NCBI GenBank assembly: GCA_023663615.1
Contig: JAMPHA010000001.1
Coordinates: 310,001 to 374,000 of the forward strand
From: DLAJ01 sp023663615
GTDB lineage: Bacteria > Bacillota > Clostridia > Lachnospirales > Lachnospiraceae
Direction: 5' to 3'
DNA length: 64,000 bases
Shown here: positions 17,133 to 24,047 of the stretch, piece after piece
How positions within the stretch are numbered: position 1 is the first letter of the stretch
Layout of the letters: the number at the start of each line of letters is the position of its first letter
Made by a program: the position numbers and the translations under genes
Notes under the pieces: generated by a model
Seen by the model: the letters and a program-made list of their open reading frames with translations, nothing else
The model's database searches: none
What the model was told of the DNA's origin: nothing

Positions 17133-17467
17133 GTTACATCAAGGAAGTGAGGGGCGGCAATATGGGATACCTATGGGAGAACATGGAAAAGATGGACATC
17201 CAGTTAGAGCGGCGTAACACTGCAGAACAGAGACAGCGCGCCGACGAAGCCGAGGAAGACGCCGCCTTACAGAGACAACGCGCCGACAAAGCCGAACAAC
17301 GCGCCGACAAAGCCGAACGGCGGGAGCGCACCGCATACCGCCTCCTGCTCGCAACCTACCAACAGCAGGGAATGGACAGGGAAGCCGTGAGGAAGCGGTT
17401 GATCACAGAAGCCGGATTAGACACCCGTGAAGCCGATGATCTGCTGGAAACATATTGGAAATCATAA
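17133..17467 (+). CDS. Second Rpn-family nuclease, C-terminal fragment cut by the gap
   Basis: The visible part (frame starting at 17135) encodes ~110 residues. Its first ~30 residues are nearly identical to the minus-strand copy: YIKEVRGGNMGYLWENMEKM and the RRNTAEQRQRA stretch that follows. It then has a longer coiled coil with added Q-R-Q-R-A-D-K-A-E units, and ends with YQQQGMDREAVRKRLITEAG, close to the other copy. The N-terminal nuclease core lies in the gap or is absent. Opposite orientation to the complete copy makes an inverted pair. Any reading frame that appears to start left of the gap is an artefact of joining. Confidence 0.8.
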
Positions 17468-17745
17468 GCCGGGAGCATATACCAGACATCCAGATCACAA
17501 ATTCTTACTCTTCATAATCGAACAAGATCCAGGTGCTAAGAACCCTGCAATGAAATCTGCTAAGTGACGTTTACAAGCAGAGATTTTGACACTTGGAACC
17601 AAACAAACATTCGAAAAACAAAAAAGAAGCCCGTGCGGTCGGATTTTATGACGCAATCGTAATTGTCATTTTTAATAAATGTGGGCAACAAAATTTGTGA
17701 ATTTATACAATTTTTCTATAGAAACGATAAAAATTTTGAAAAATA

Positions 17746-17774
17746 TTGGCATATTTGTGTAAAGGTGTTATAAT
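17746..17774 (+). promoter_or_regulatory. Major pilin promoter
   Basis: TTGGCA (17746-17751) and TATAAT (17769-17774) with a 17-nt spacer, in AT-rich surroundings. It places the start of transcription near 17781, leaving a leader of about 184 nt before the pilin ATG at 17965. The upstream part, 17468-17745, is AT-rich and shows no gene. Confidence 0.72.
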
Positions 17775-17780
17775 AAAAAG

Positions 17781-17964
17781 CACGAACAGGTTGCGTGGAT
17801 TGGCACTATTTATTAGAATGCGCAGAGCGTGATGATTCCATCATCAGTGGACCCGGATGGGTGGAATATTCAAAGCGGTTTAATCAGTCCGTAAGTAGGG
17901 ACGGGCTGCTTAAATAAAATGGGGGGAAACTCCTGAAACCAATCAAAAAAGGAGAGAGAAGAAT
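17781..17964 (+). ncRNA. Structured 5' leader of the pilin mRNA, candidate cis-regulatory RNA
   Basis: Several helices can be drawn by eye. A closing helix pairs GATTGG (17798-17803) with CCAATC (17939-17944), ending just before the ribosome site GGAG at 17951. Inside are TGATGAT/ATCATCA (17830-17836 with 17840-17846) and a hairpin CAGTCCGT/ACGGGCTG (17885-17892 with 17901-17908, 8-nt loop). A competing helix GGTTT/AAACC (17877-17881 with 17936-17940) shares bases with the closing helix and with the 17880-17913 stem extension, so alternative folds are possible. I compared it with c-di-GMP-I (GEMM) and c-di-GMP-II leaders known ahead of clostridial pilin genes and do not see their conserved cores. 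Class unknown. Confidence 0.5.
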
Positions 17965-18477
17965 ATGGAAAAGAAGAGAATGAATGACAAGGGCTTTTCA
18001 CTTGTCGAGCTGATTATCGTTATTGCCATCATGGCAATCCTTGTCGGTGTATTGGCGCCGCAGTACTTGAAGTTCGTAGAGCGTTCCAGAAAGTCCGCGG
18101 ACAGAGATACCGTAGATCAGATCATCAGAACGGTACAGCTTGACTATGCAGATCCGGAGAGCAACAGAAGTGCAAACGGTGCAAAGATAACGATTACCAG
18201 CACTGGAGCAACCGTTAGTGAGAATGGTAGTGCTACAAAATTGGGGGAAATATTGACAGGCTTTGGTCTTAATGTGAGCGATATAAAGATGAAGTCTTCG
18301 AAATGGAAGGATGGTCCGTCGGGAGCAGCAGGGAGTGTTACATCAATCGTGATTTCATTTGCGGATTCCGGCGAGAGCATTACGGCAACGGTGACTGCTA
18401 ATGGCGGAACAAACGCTGTCGTAGATGATGCTGGTAATACGATCACGGGTAAGACGACTACAACTCCTACCCCGTAA
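17965..18477 (+). CDS. Type IV major pilin-like prepilin
   Basis: A 170-residue class III signal protein. The leader ends at Gly10 and the mature protein begins FSLVELIIVIAIMAILVGVLAPQYLKF, with Glu at mature position 5 as required for assembly. The head domain is short and ends in a T/P-rich tail (GKTTTTPTP). There are no cysteines for a D-loop disulphide. It has its own promoter and leader, a stable hairpin after the stop, and a 458-nt gap to the next gene, all consistent with it being the abundant pilin while downstream minor subunits are expressed less. GGAG lies 10 nt before the ATG. Confidence 0.88.
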   Translation: MEKKRMNDKGFSLVELIIVIAIMAILVGVLAPQYLKFVERSRKSADRDTVDQIIRTVQLDYADPESNRSANGAKITITSTGATVSENGSATKLGEILTGFGLNVSDIKMKSSKWKDGPSGAAGSVTSIVISFADSGESITATVTANGGTNAVVDDAGNTITGKTTTTPTP

Positions 18478-18548
18478 TATAGCGCAGAGTTTATGGAAGG
18501 CGGATTGAGGCACATTACATATCTGCCGCCGCTCTACCGGAAAGCAGA

Positions 18549-18591
18549 CACTCTCCCAGCGGATCACATCGTGAAATTCCGCGGGAGAGTG
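18549..18591 (+). terminator. Stable hairpin after the major pilin gene
   Basis: Stem CACTCTCCC (18549-18557) with GGGAGAGTG (18583-18591), continued inward by GCGGA/TCCGC across one bulged A; 14 bp and a 14-nt loop. It sits 72 nt past the pilin stop. There is no T-run after it, so a 3'-protecting hairpin or partial terminator between the pilin and the minor genes is more likely than a full stop. Confidence 0.5.
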
Positions 18592-18709
18592 CCTGTTCAC
18601 GGTAGAGGAAGAGCTGCAAAACATGTCACGGTTAAGAAGAGGCAAGCGTAACCCTACGCGCGAACCTGTCGGAATCTGTGAATCGCGGGAATAACGAATG
18701 TCGATGGCG

Positions 18710-18837
18710 GAACGTGGAACACAGACACTGAACACAGAACGTGGAACGCAGAACGCGAAACGCGGAACATAGAATGTGAAACACAGAACGTGAAATGTGG
18801 AACACAGAATGTGAAACGTGCAACACAGAACGCGGAA
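18710..18837 (+). repeat. Degenerate heptanucleotide tandem repeat, about 18 units
   Basis: The sequence can be cut into consecutive 7-mers close to GAACRYR: GAACGTG, GAACACA, GAACGCA, GAACGCG, GAATGTG, AAACACA and so on, with few register shifts. It lies between the pilin hairpin and the prepilin peptidase start in a 458-nt stretch without a gene. A weaker version occurs at 45087-45172. Apparent reading frames through it are by-products of the repeat, since 7 is not a multiple of 3. Confidence 0.8.
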
Positions 18838-18935
18838 CCCTTGTGGAAAGAAGCGCCGCCGTGGACAGACACAAAACGTAACATGCAACACAAATTATTT
18901 GCAAACAGAAGGCAGAAAAGAAAGTAGAAAAACCT

Positions 18936-19694
18936 ATGACAACACCGACCATCATGCTTGGCGTCGTGATCTTTTTATACGGAATCGTGATCGGCAGCTT
19001 TTGCAACGTCTGCATCTATCGCATTCCGTCAAAAGAGAATATCGTAAAGATACGCTCGCATTGTATGGGCTGCGGCTATCAGCTCAAGTGGTATGATCTG
19101 ATTCCGATTGTAAGTTTTGCCGCGTTGGGTGGAAAATGCCGCAAATGCAAACAGAAGCTATCCGTCCAGTATCCTCTGATTGAGGCTCTGAACGGAGTCT
19201 TGTATGTAGTGGTCTTTTATGTGAACGGAGTGAATGTAGATTCGATCATCTACTGTCTCCTGACCTCGGCGCTTTTGGTGCTGAGCATAATCGATTTTAG
19301 GACCTATGAGATTCCCTTTGGAATCAATCTTTTTATACTGGCACTGGGGCTGATTCACCTTGTACTCCATCTTGGTGACTGGCTGGACTGGGGAATCGGC
19401 TTCCTTGCTGTCAGTGCATTCCTCTACATACTTTATCTGCTTTCGAAAGGACGGGCGATCGGCGGCGGCGACATCAAACTGATGGCAGTCTGCGGACTGC
19501 TGCTTGGGTGGAAAAAGATTCTGCTTGGATTTCTGCTGGGGTGTGTGCTGGGTTCTGTCATCCACATTACGCGCATGAAAGTGTCAAAGGCGGATCATGT
19601 GCTGGCGATGGGACCGTATCTTGCGGCGGGTGTTTGGATCGCTCTTTTGTGGGGGGATCGTCTGATCGCGTGGTATCTGAGGCTCTACTCATAA
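18936..19694 (+). CDS. pilD: Prepilin peptidase (A24 family)
   Basis: A 252-residue polytopic membrane protein that cleaves and usually N-methylates prepilins. It has the N-terminal IGSFCNVCIYRIPS segment, a four-cysteine zinc site (Cys43, Cys46, Cys68, Cys71), and both catalytic aspartates: Asp120 in SIIDFRTYEIP and Asp179 in GGGDIKLM. Length and hydrophobic profile are normal. It is the processing enzyme for the prepilin-like proteins encoded here. Confidence 0.93.
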   Translation: MTTPTIMLGVVIFLYGIVIGSFCNVCIYRIPSKENIVKIRSHCMGCGYQLKWYDLIPIVSFAALGGKCRKCKQKLSVQYPLIEALNGVLYVVVFYVNGVNVDSIIYCLLTSALLVLSIIDFRTYEIPFGINLFILALGLIHLVLHLGDWLDWGIGFLAVSAFLYILYLLSKGRAIGGGDIKLMAVCGLLLGWKKILLGFLLGCVLGSVIHITRMKVSKADHVLAMGPYLAAGVWIALLWGDRLIAWYLRLYS

Positions 19695-19885
19695 GGCGCC
19701 ATGATAATAAAAGACAATACACGTGAAACAGCAAATAACAACATAGAGAAAACGTAAGCGACTACATGGCTGTTCCACTGTGGTTTTTTTGCGTATCATC
19801 GAAAAAATTGCCCGGAGCGCAAACATGCATGTGCAAAACGGCAAAACACAGAACACATACAGACATATAGATCATGCGTGTGCAG

Positions 19886-19919
19886 AGCTGCGGATTGCAG
19901 ATGCCTGCAGTCCATAGCT
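19886..19919 (+). promoter_or_regulatory. Hairpin in the leader of the pilM-like gene
   Basis: GGATTGCAG (19892-19900) pairs with CTGCAGTCC (19905-19913) around a 4-nt loop with one G-U, and AGCT/AGCT (19886-19889 with 19916-19919) extends it across a two-base mismatch. It ends 43 nt before the ATG. The same 268-nt gap (19695-19962) holds a T7 run at about 19783 after a weak stem, a possible terminator for pilD. Confidence 0.4.
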
Positions 19920-19962
19920 TTGTATACGACATAAAAATTCCGTTGAAAGGGGAAACATACAG

Positions 19963-21912
19963 ATGGCAAAGGTGCTAAGCATGGAGGTCGGTTATTCGCT
20001 GATCAAGATCATCGAGACCGATTTCAGAGCAAAAAGTCCCAGAATTTACCGATGCGTGAATCTTCAGACGCCGGACGGGATATTGAACGACGGCGAGTTG
20101 ACGGTGACGGATGATCTGGTGGCGCTCATCAATGACGCGCTCATGGCGAACAAGATGAAGACAAAGCAGGTTGTTTTTACGGTCGCGTCGTCGAAGATCG
20201 CAAGCCGTGAAGTCATCCTGCCGAATGTGAAGGAAAATAAGGTAGCGACGGTCGTTCGCGCGAATGCATCCGATTATTTTCCGGTGGACATCAGCCGTTA
20301 TGAGATTGCTTACACACAGCTTGGCGTGATCGGCGATACAAAAGAGACGATGCAGCGCAAGGTGATGGTATTCGCGGCGCCGCAGGCGCTTTTGGAGGGG
20401 TACCAGACGCTGGCGCAGCGGTGCGGGCTGACGCTCGCCGCCATGGATTACAGCGGAAACAGTATTCTTCAGGTCATCAAAAAAGAATGCGAAGAAGGCA
20501 TTCAGATGGTGATCAAGGTCGATGAGCGTTCCACCATTATTACGATCATGGAGGAGGGACAGCTTGTTTTACAGAGAAGCATCCCCTACGGCGTGGATGA
20601 GGCGGTAGACGCGCTCATCAAAACGCGGGCATACGGAGACCTGGATTATAAGCAGACGCTGGAACTGCTGATCAGAAAAACCTGCGTCAACCGCACGCTG
20701 CGGGCGAAGGTTGATATTGCGGATGCGGAGGAGAATGAGGGCGAGCTGGACGAGGGCGAACAGTTTGCGCTGGCAAGGCAGCAGACGACTGCCGCGCTTG
20801 AGCCGCTGATCAGCGGGATCGCGCGCGTCGTTGATTTTTACCATTCCCGCAATTACGGCAAGCAGATCGACAAGACCTATCTGACCGGGTTGGGCGGAGA
20901 TTTCAGCGGACTCAGCAAGCTTCTGACAAATGAACTCGGCACGCGTGTCGTGGTGTTGACAAAGGCGGAGGGCTTTAACCTCGCGAAGGCATTCCGGGAG
21001 ACCGGATTCGGCGGATATATCGCCTGCCTCGGCGCGGCGGTAGCGCCGCTCGGTTTCATGCCGTCCAAGGATGCGGAAAAGAAAGAAAAAGGCGGCATTG
21101 CCCTGACGCCGCTGCTGGCGGTATCCGTTTTGATCCTCTGTCTGATTATTTCCATCGCATGGTTTGTGGTTGCTTACCTGCCCTACCGGCAGGCAGCTTC
21201 GGATAATGCGGTTTACCGTTCGGAGGTGCAGTTGCTGGCACAGCAGTATGTGCCGGATTACATGGAATATACGGCGACGAAGCAGGCGTATGAGTATATG
21301 TTTGCGGCGTTCGGGCAGACACAGCTTGAGACGCAGTATGTCGTGGAATTCATAGAAGAAATGGAACGGAAAATGCCTCATGCATTCTATATCAGCACGC
21401 TGCATGTCAATGCGACCGGCTTTTCGATGAATGCGACCGTAGCGACAAAAGAGGAGGCGGCGGCGTGTATCGAACAGCTCCGGACCTTCGCAAGCATTGC
21501 GGCGTTGAGCGTCAACGGCATTTATGACGGCAGACAGGTCTTGGTCGTGGATGTGGATGGCGACGGAGTACTTGAAATGGTGAGCGGCGGCGAGGTGATC
21601 GGGCATCCGGGGCTTTCCTATGTGCAGGACGAGATCGATACCGTGACGCAGGGCGTGACCTTCAGCGTGGACGGCGTGTTCTCCGGATTGGGTGTGCTGA
21701 ACACATTGACCGGCGGAGACAATGAACAGGACGGCAACGCTGACGGCGCGGACAATGCGGGTGGTATCCGCGACGCGGTGGGCGCGGGAAACACAGACAG
21801 CGGCGCGGACAGCACGGCAGATAGCACAGATAATGCGGAAGATGCAAATGCGGGTGCAGACAGTGACGCGGAATTAGAATCTGCAATCAGCGAGATTAAC
21901 GGCGGCGAGTAA
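19963..21912 (+). CDS. pilM: PilM-PilN fusion, T4P inner-membrane assembly protein
   Basis: A 649-residue protein. Residues 1-365 have the actin-like PilM fold: MEVGYSLIKIIETD, KVMVFAAPQALLEGYQTLAQRCGL, LAAMDYSGNSILQV, and the late KTYLTGLGGDFSGLSKLLTNELG. Residues ~383-406 are a transmembrane helix (LLAVSVLILCLIISIAWFVVAYL), followed by a PilN-like periplasm-side domain (MERKMPHAFYISTLHVNATGFSMNATVATKEEAAACIEQL). In most bacteria PilM and PilN are separate. The C-terminal ~90 residues are D/A/G/N-rich low complexity. It aligns the T4P motor with the pilus base. Ribosome site AAAGGGG precedes the ATG. PilO follows 16 nt later. Confidence 0.82.
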   Translation: MAKVLSMEVGYSLIKIIETDFRAKSPRIYRCVNLQTPDGILNDGELTVTDDLVALINDALMANKMKTKQVVFTVASSKIASREVILPNVKENKVATVVRANASDYFPVDISRYEIAYTQLGVIGDTKETMQRKVMVFAAPQALLEGYQTLAQRCGLTLAAMDYSGNSILQVIKKECEEGIQMVIKVDERSTIITIMEEGQLVLQRSIPYGVDEAVDALIKTRAYGDLDYKQTLELLIRKTCVNRTLRAKVDIADAEENEGELDEGEQFALARQQTTAALEPLISGIARVVDFYHSRNYGKQIDKTYLTGLGGDFSGLSKLLTNELGTRVVVLTKAEGFNLAKAFRETGFGGYIACLGAAVAPLGFMPSKDAEKKEKGGIALTPLLAVSVLILCLIISIAWFVVAYLPYRQAASDNAVYRSEVQLLAQQYVPDYMEYTATKQAYEYMFAAFGQTQLETQYVVEFIEEMERKMPHAFYISTLHVNATGFSMNATVATKEEAAACIEQLRTFASIAALSVNGIYDGRQVLVVDVDGDGVLEMVSGGEVIGHPGLSYVQDEIDTVTQGVTFSVDGVFSGLGVLNTLTGGDNEQDGNADGADNAGGIRDAVGAGNTDSGADSTADSTDNAEDANAGADSDAELESAISEINGGE

Positions 21913-21928
21913 AAAAGGAGAAAATGGC

Positions 21929-22720
21929 ATGAAAGTGACGAAACAACAGGTAAACGTGCTGATCATGGTACTCGGCGTTGTCATCATCGCGCTGACATAC
22001 TTTTACGGAGTAAAAAAGCTAGACGAAAAGACAGAAATGCTGGAAATCGAAAACAGTCAGTTAAGGGCGGAAATCGAGACGCTCCAGCAGCTTCAATTAA
22101 AGCAGAACAGTTATATTTCGGATACGGAAATGATGAAGGGCTTGTGCGAGGCGATCGTAGAGGTGTTCCCGTCCCGTATTCTGAATGAAGATGAGATCAT
22201 GTATGCGGTAAGTCTGGAAAATCAGGTCGGATGCTATTTTTCTTATGTGGGAACGCCGGAGACGCAGAATATCGAGATTCCGCTCAACGAGCGGGAAAAT
22301 ATTCTTGCAAACGTGACGGACTTAACCGGTGCGATCGAGCAGAATTCCGGGCTGGTGAATGAGGAAGAGATATTCAGCGCGCAGGGCATCATGCTTGCCA
22401 ACTCTGCGTCCATGAATAATTTTACCTGTACTTACGATCAGTTTAAGCAGCTGGTGAAGCTGATCCGGGAAAACGAAGATATGCGCAGCATTGACGAGAT
22501 CAACTTGGCTTACGATAACACGACGGGAAGTCTGACGGGAAGCATGACGATCAACTACTATTCGATGATCGGAACAGACCGGCAGTATGAGCAGCCGCCG
22601 ACGGGCGTTGCCGGGTATGGCGTGGACTGCATTTTCGGCGCGGTCATTAAAGAGACGGAGCAGGAGTCTCCGGTAACGGATGAAGCTTTAGAAGGCGCGG
22701 AGGACGGCGCGGAAGAATAA
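21929..22720 (+). CDS. pilO: PilO-like T4P alignment protein
   Basis: A 263-residue bitopic protein: a short cytoplasmic start, one membrane helix at residues ~9-27 (VLIMVLGVVIIALTYFYGV), a coiled coil at ~30-65 (EKTEMLEIENSQLRAEIETLQQLQ), and an alpha/beta domain with FTCTYDQFKQLVKLIRENEDMRSIDEINLAYD typical of the PilO ferredoxin-like fold. The tail is E/D/A rich. Adjacent placement after the PilM-PilN fusion supports the assignment, since PilO pairs with PilN. AAAAGGAG precedes the ATG. Confidence 0.78.
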   Translation: MKVTKQQVNVLIMVLGVVIIALTYFYGVKKLDEKTEMLEIENSQLRAEIETLQQLQLKQNSYISDTEMMKGLCEAIVEVFPSRILNEDEIMYAVSLENQVGCYFSYVGTPETQNIEIPLNERENILANVTDLTGAIEQNSGLVNEEEIFSAQGIMLANSASMNNFTCTYDQFKQLVKLIRENEDMRSIDEINLAYDNTTGSLTGSMTINYYSMIGTDRQYEQPPTGVAGYGVDCIFGAVIKETEQESPVTDEALEGAEDGAEE

Positions 22721-22733
22721 GGCGGGGTCGGAT

Positions 22734-24014
22734 ATGAAAGCTTGGAAGCAGGTCAGACAATTTCATAGAGGGCGTAAGGATGCGCTTGCCGCTGACCAGA
22801 AGGGCTTCACGCTTTTGGAAGTACTGATCGCGATGATCATTCTGGCGATCATTGCCATACCGATCTGCCGTGTGTATGTGTCTGCAGCACAGACGAATGC
22901 AAAAGCGAGAAAGCAGGCGAGTGCGACGGCGGTTGCCGAAAACACGATGGAGGGCATCAATGCTTTTTCCTATGAGGATGTGGTGCGGCAGTTTGATCCG
23001 GCAGTGACGCCGGACGGAGAGTTCCTGATCTGCCAGAACGCGGGGGCGCGCCATGAGTATGTCAGCATGGATGAGGATGGCAGAGTTGTTTATGCATTAG
23101 AAAATATTGGCGAGGACGTGTATCACTTTGATGCGAAGGTGACGATCGATCCTTCCGTTTATGCGCGTGCAGACGATGCCGACGCTCCGAAAGTCAATGA
23201 CTATGAGCTGGTCGCCATGTCGGGATATGACAGTGCAAAGGATTATTTGTATGTATTGCCGGAAAATACTTTGCAGAGTGCGTTCGGATTGACTTATGAA
23301 ACCGTCCGCGATCAGGTGTGCCGCAAGATTCAGATCACGGTAACGAAAGAGGGGACGGGGGACGATGAAGGAGTGATCGTCAGCATGGCGATCGGATATT
23401 CCCTGGATCCCGCTTCGATCTCGTTAGAGCCGTACGGCGCGCAGCGCTTTGCGGGAGAGGACGCGTTAAGGAGTATTTATTTATGCTATATACCGAATTA
23501 TGCGGCGTGTCCCGGCTTGGGAACGGGGAAGGATCAGATTGAGATCATCAATGAGGATAACGTGGCATTCGATCTTTATCTGGTCAAACAAAGCTACTCG
23601 GAGACTACAAAACCTTCCGACTATGATCAGCGGGAGCGGCGGTATGCGCCGGAGATTACCTTGAAGGAAGGCAGATGGGAACAGGAGGACCAGGGGTCCT
23701 ATGCTGGGATCTATCACAATTTCGGGACGAATTTAGCGGCGGATGATGCGCATTCATCGATCGAGCCGGCGTATCAGACGGCAGAGTATCATTATATTTA
23801 TAAAAGCTATGAGAGCGGAAGCGTCACCGATGTGCACGGAAAAATAACGGATTCTGCGGTCGCGCAGGACTTACGGATCGGCAGCTCTGCGGTGCGCACG
23901 GAAAAGAAGTTCCGTATGTTTTTGGTGACGGTGGAAGTCTATGAGGCAGGCGCCTATGCGGAGGGATTTGACGGCAGTACCAAATCGCGCGTGGCAGTCT
24001 TATCCAATCAATAA
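22734..24014 (+). CDS. Minor prepilin-like protein (FTLLEV leader)
   Basis: A 426-residue protein with a 24-residue basic leader ending in Gly, then FTLLEVLIAMIILAIIAIPI with Glu at mature position 5. This resembles PilV/GspI-type minor prepilins, followed by ATAVAENTMEGINAFSYEDVV. The head is unusually large (about 380 residues) for a minor pilin, with tyrosine-rich and acidic stretches and no domain I recognise. It begins 13 nt after the pilO stop. Confidence 0.8.
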   Translation: MKAWKQVRQFHRGRKDALAADQKGFTLLEVLIAMIILAIIAIPICRVYVSAAQTNAKARKQASATAVAENTMEGINAFSYEDVVRQFDPAVTPDGEFLICQNAGARHEYVSMDEDGRVVYALENIGEDVYHFDAKVTIDPSVYARADDADAPKVNDYELVAMSGYDSAKDYLYVLPENTLQSAFGLTYETVRDQVCRKIQITVTKEGTGDDEGVIVSMAIGYSLDPASISLEPYGAQRFAGEDALRSIYLCYIPNYAACPGLGTGKDQIEIINEDNVAFDLYLVKQSYSETTKPSDYDQRERRYAPEITLKEGRWEQEDQGSYAGIYHNFGTNLAADDAHSSIEPAYQTAEYHYIYKSYESGSVTDVHGKITDSAVAQDLRIGSSAVRTEKKFRMFLVTVEVYEAGAYAEGFDGSTKSRVAVLSNQ

Positions 24015-24047
24015 CACGAGCAAATTCCTGTGGGCAGGAGGAGTATC

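Noticed and set aside
16936..17467. Plus-strand frames that run through the Ns
   Set aside because: They join sequence from both sides of an unknown gap; only the part right of 17132 is a real gene end.
17781..17964. c-di-GMP riboswitch call for the pilin leader
   Set aside because: The conserved GGGCAAACC/GGGACGCAAAGCC core of class I and the conserved core of class II are not seen, so no class is named.
18355..18891. Minus-strand frame rich in Cys/Phe/Val across the pilin tail
   Set aside because: It is a translation of the heptanucleotide repeat and overlaps the pilin antisense; no ribosome site or family match.
20569..21606. Long minus-strand frame antisense to the PilM-PilN gene
   Set aside because: A shadow of the codon pattern on the other strand; composition is His/Arg-rich without motifs. 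The same applies to long antisense frames at 34921-35976, 8784-9926 and 5043-6005.
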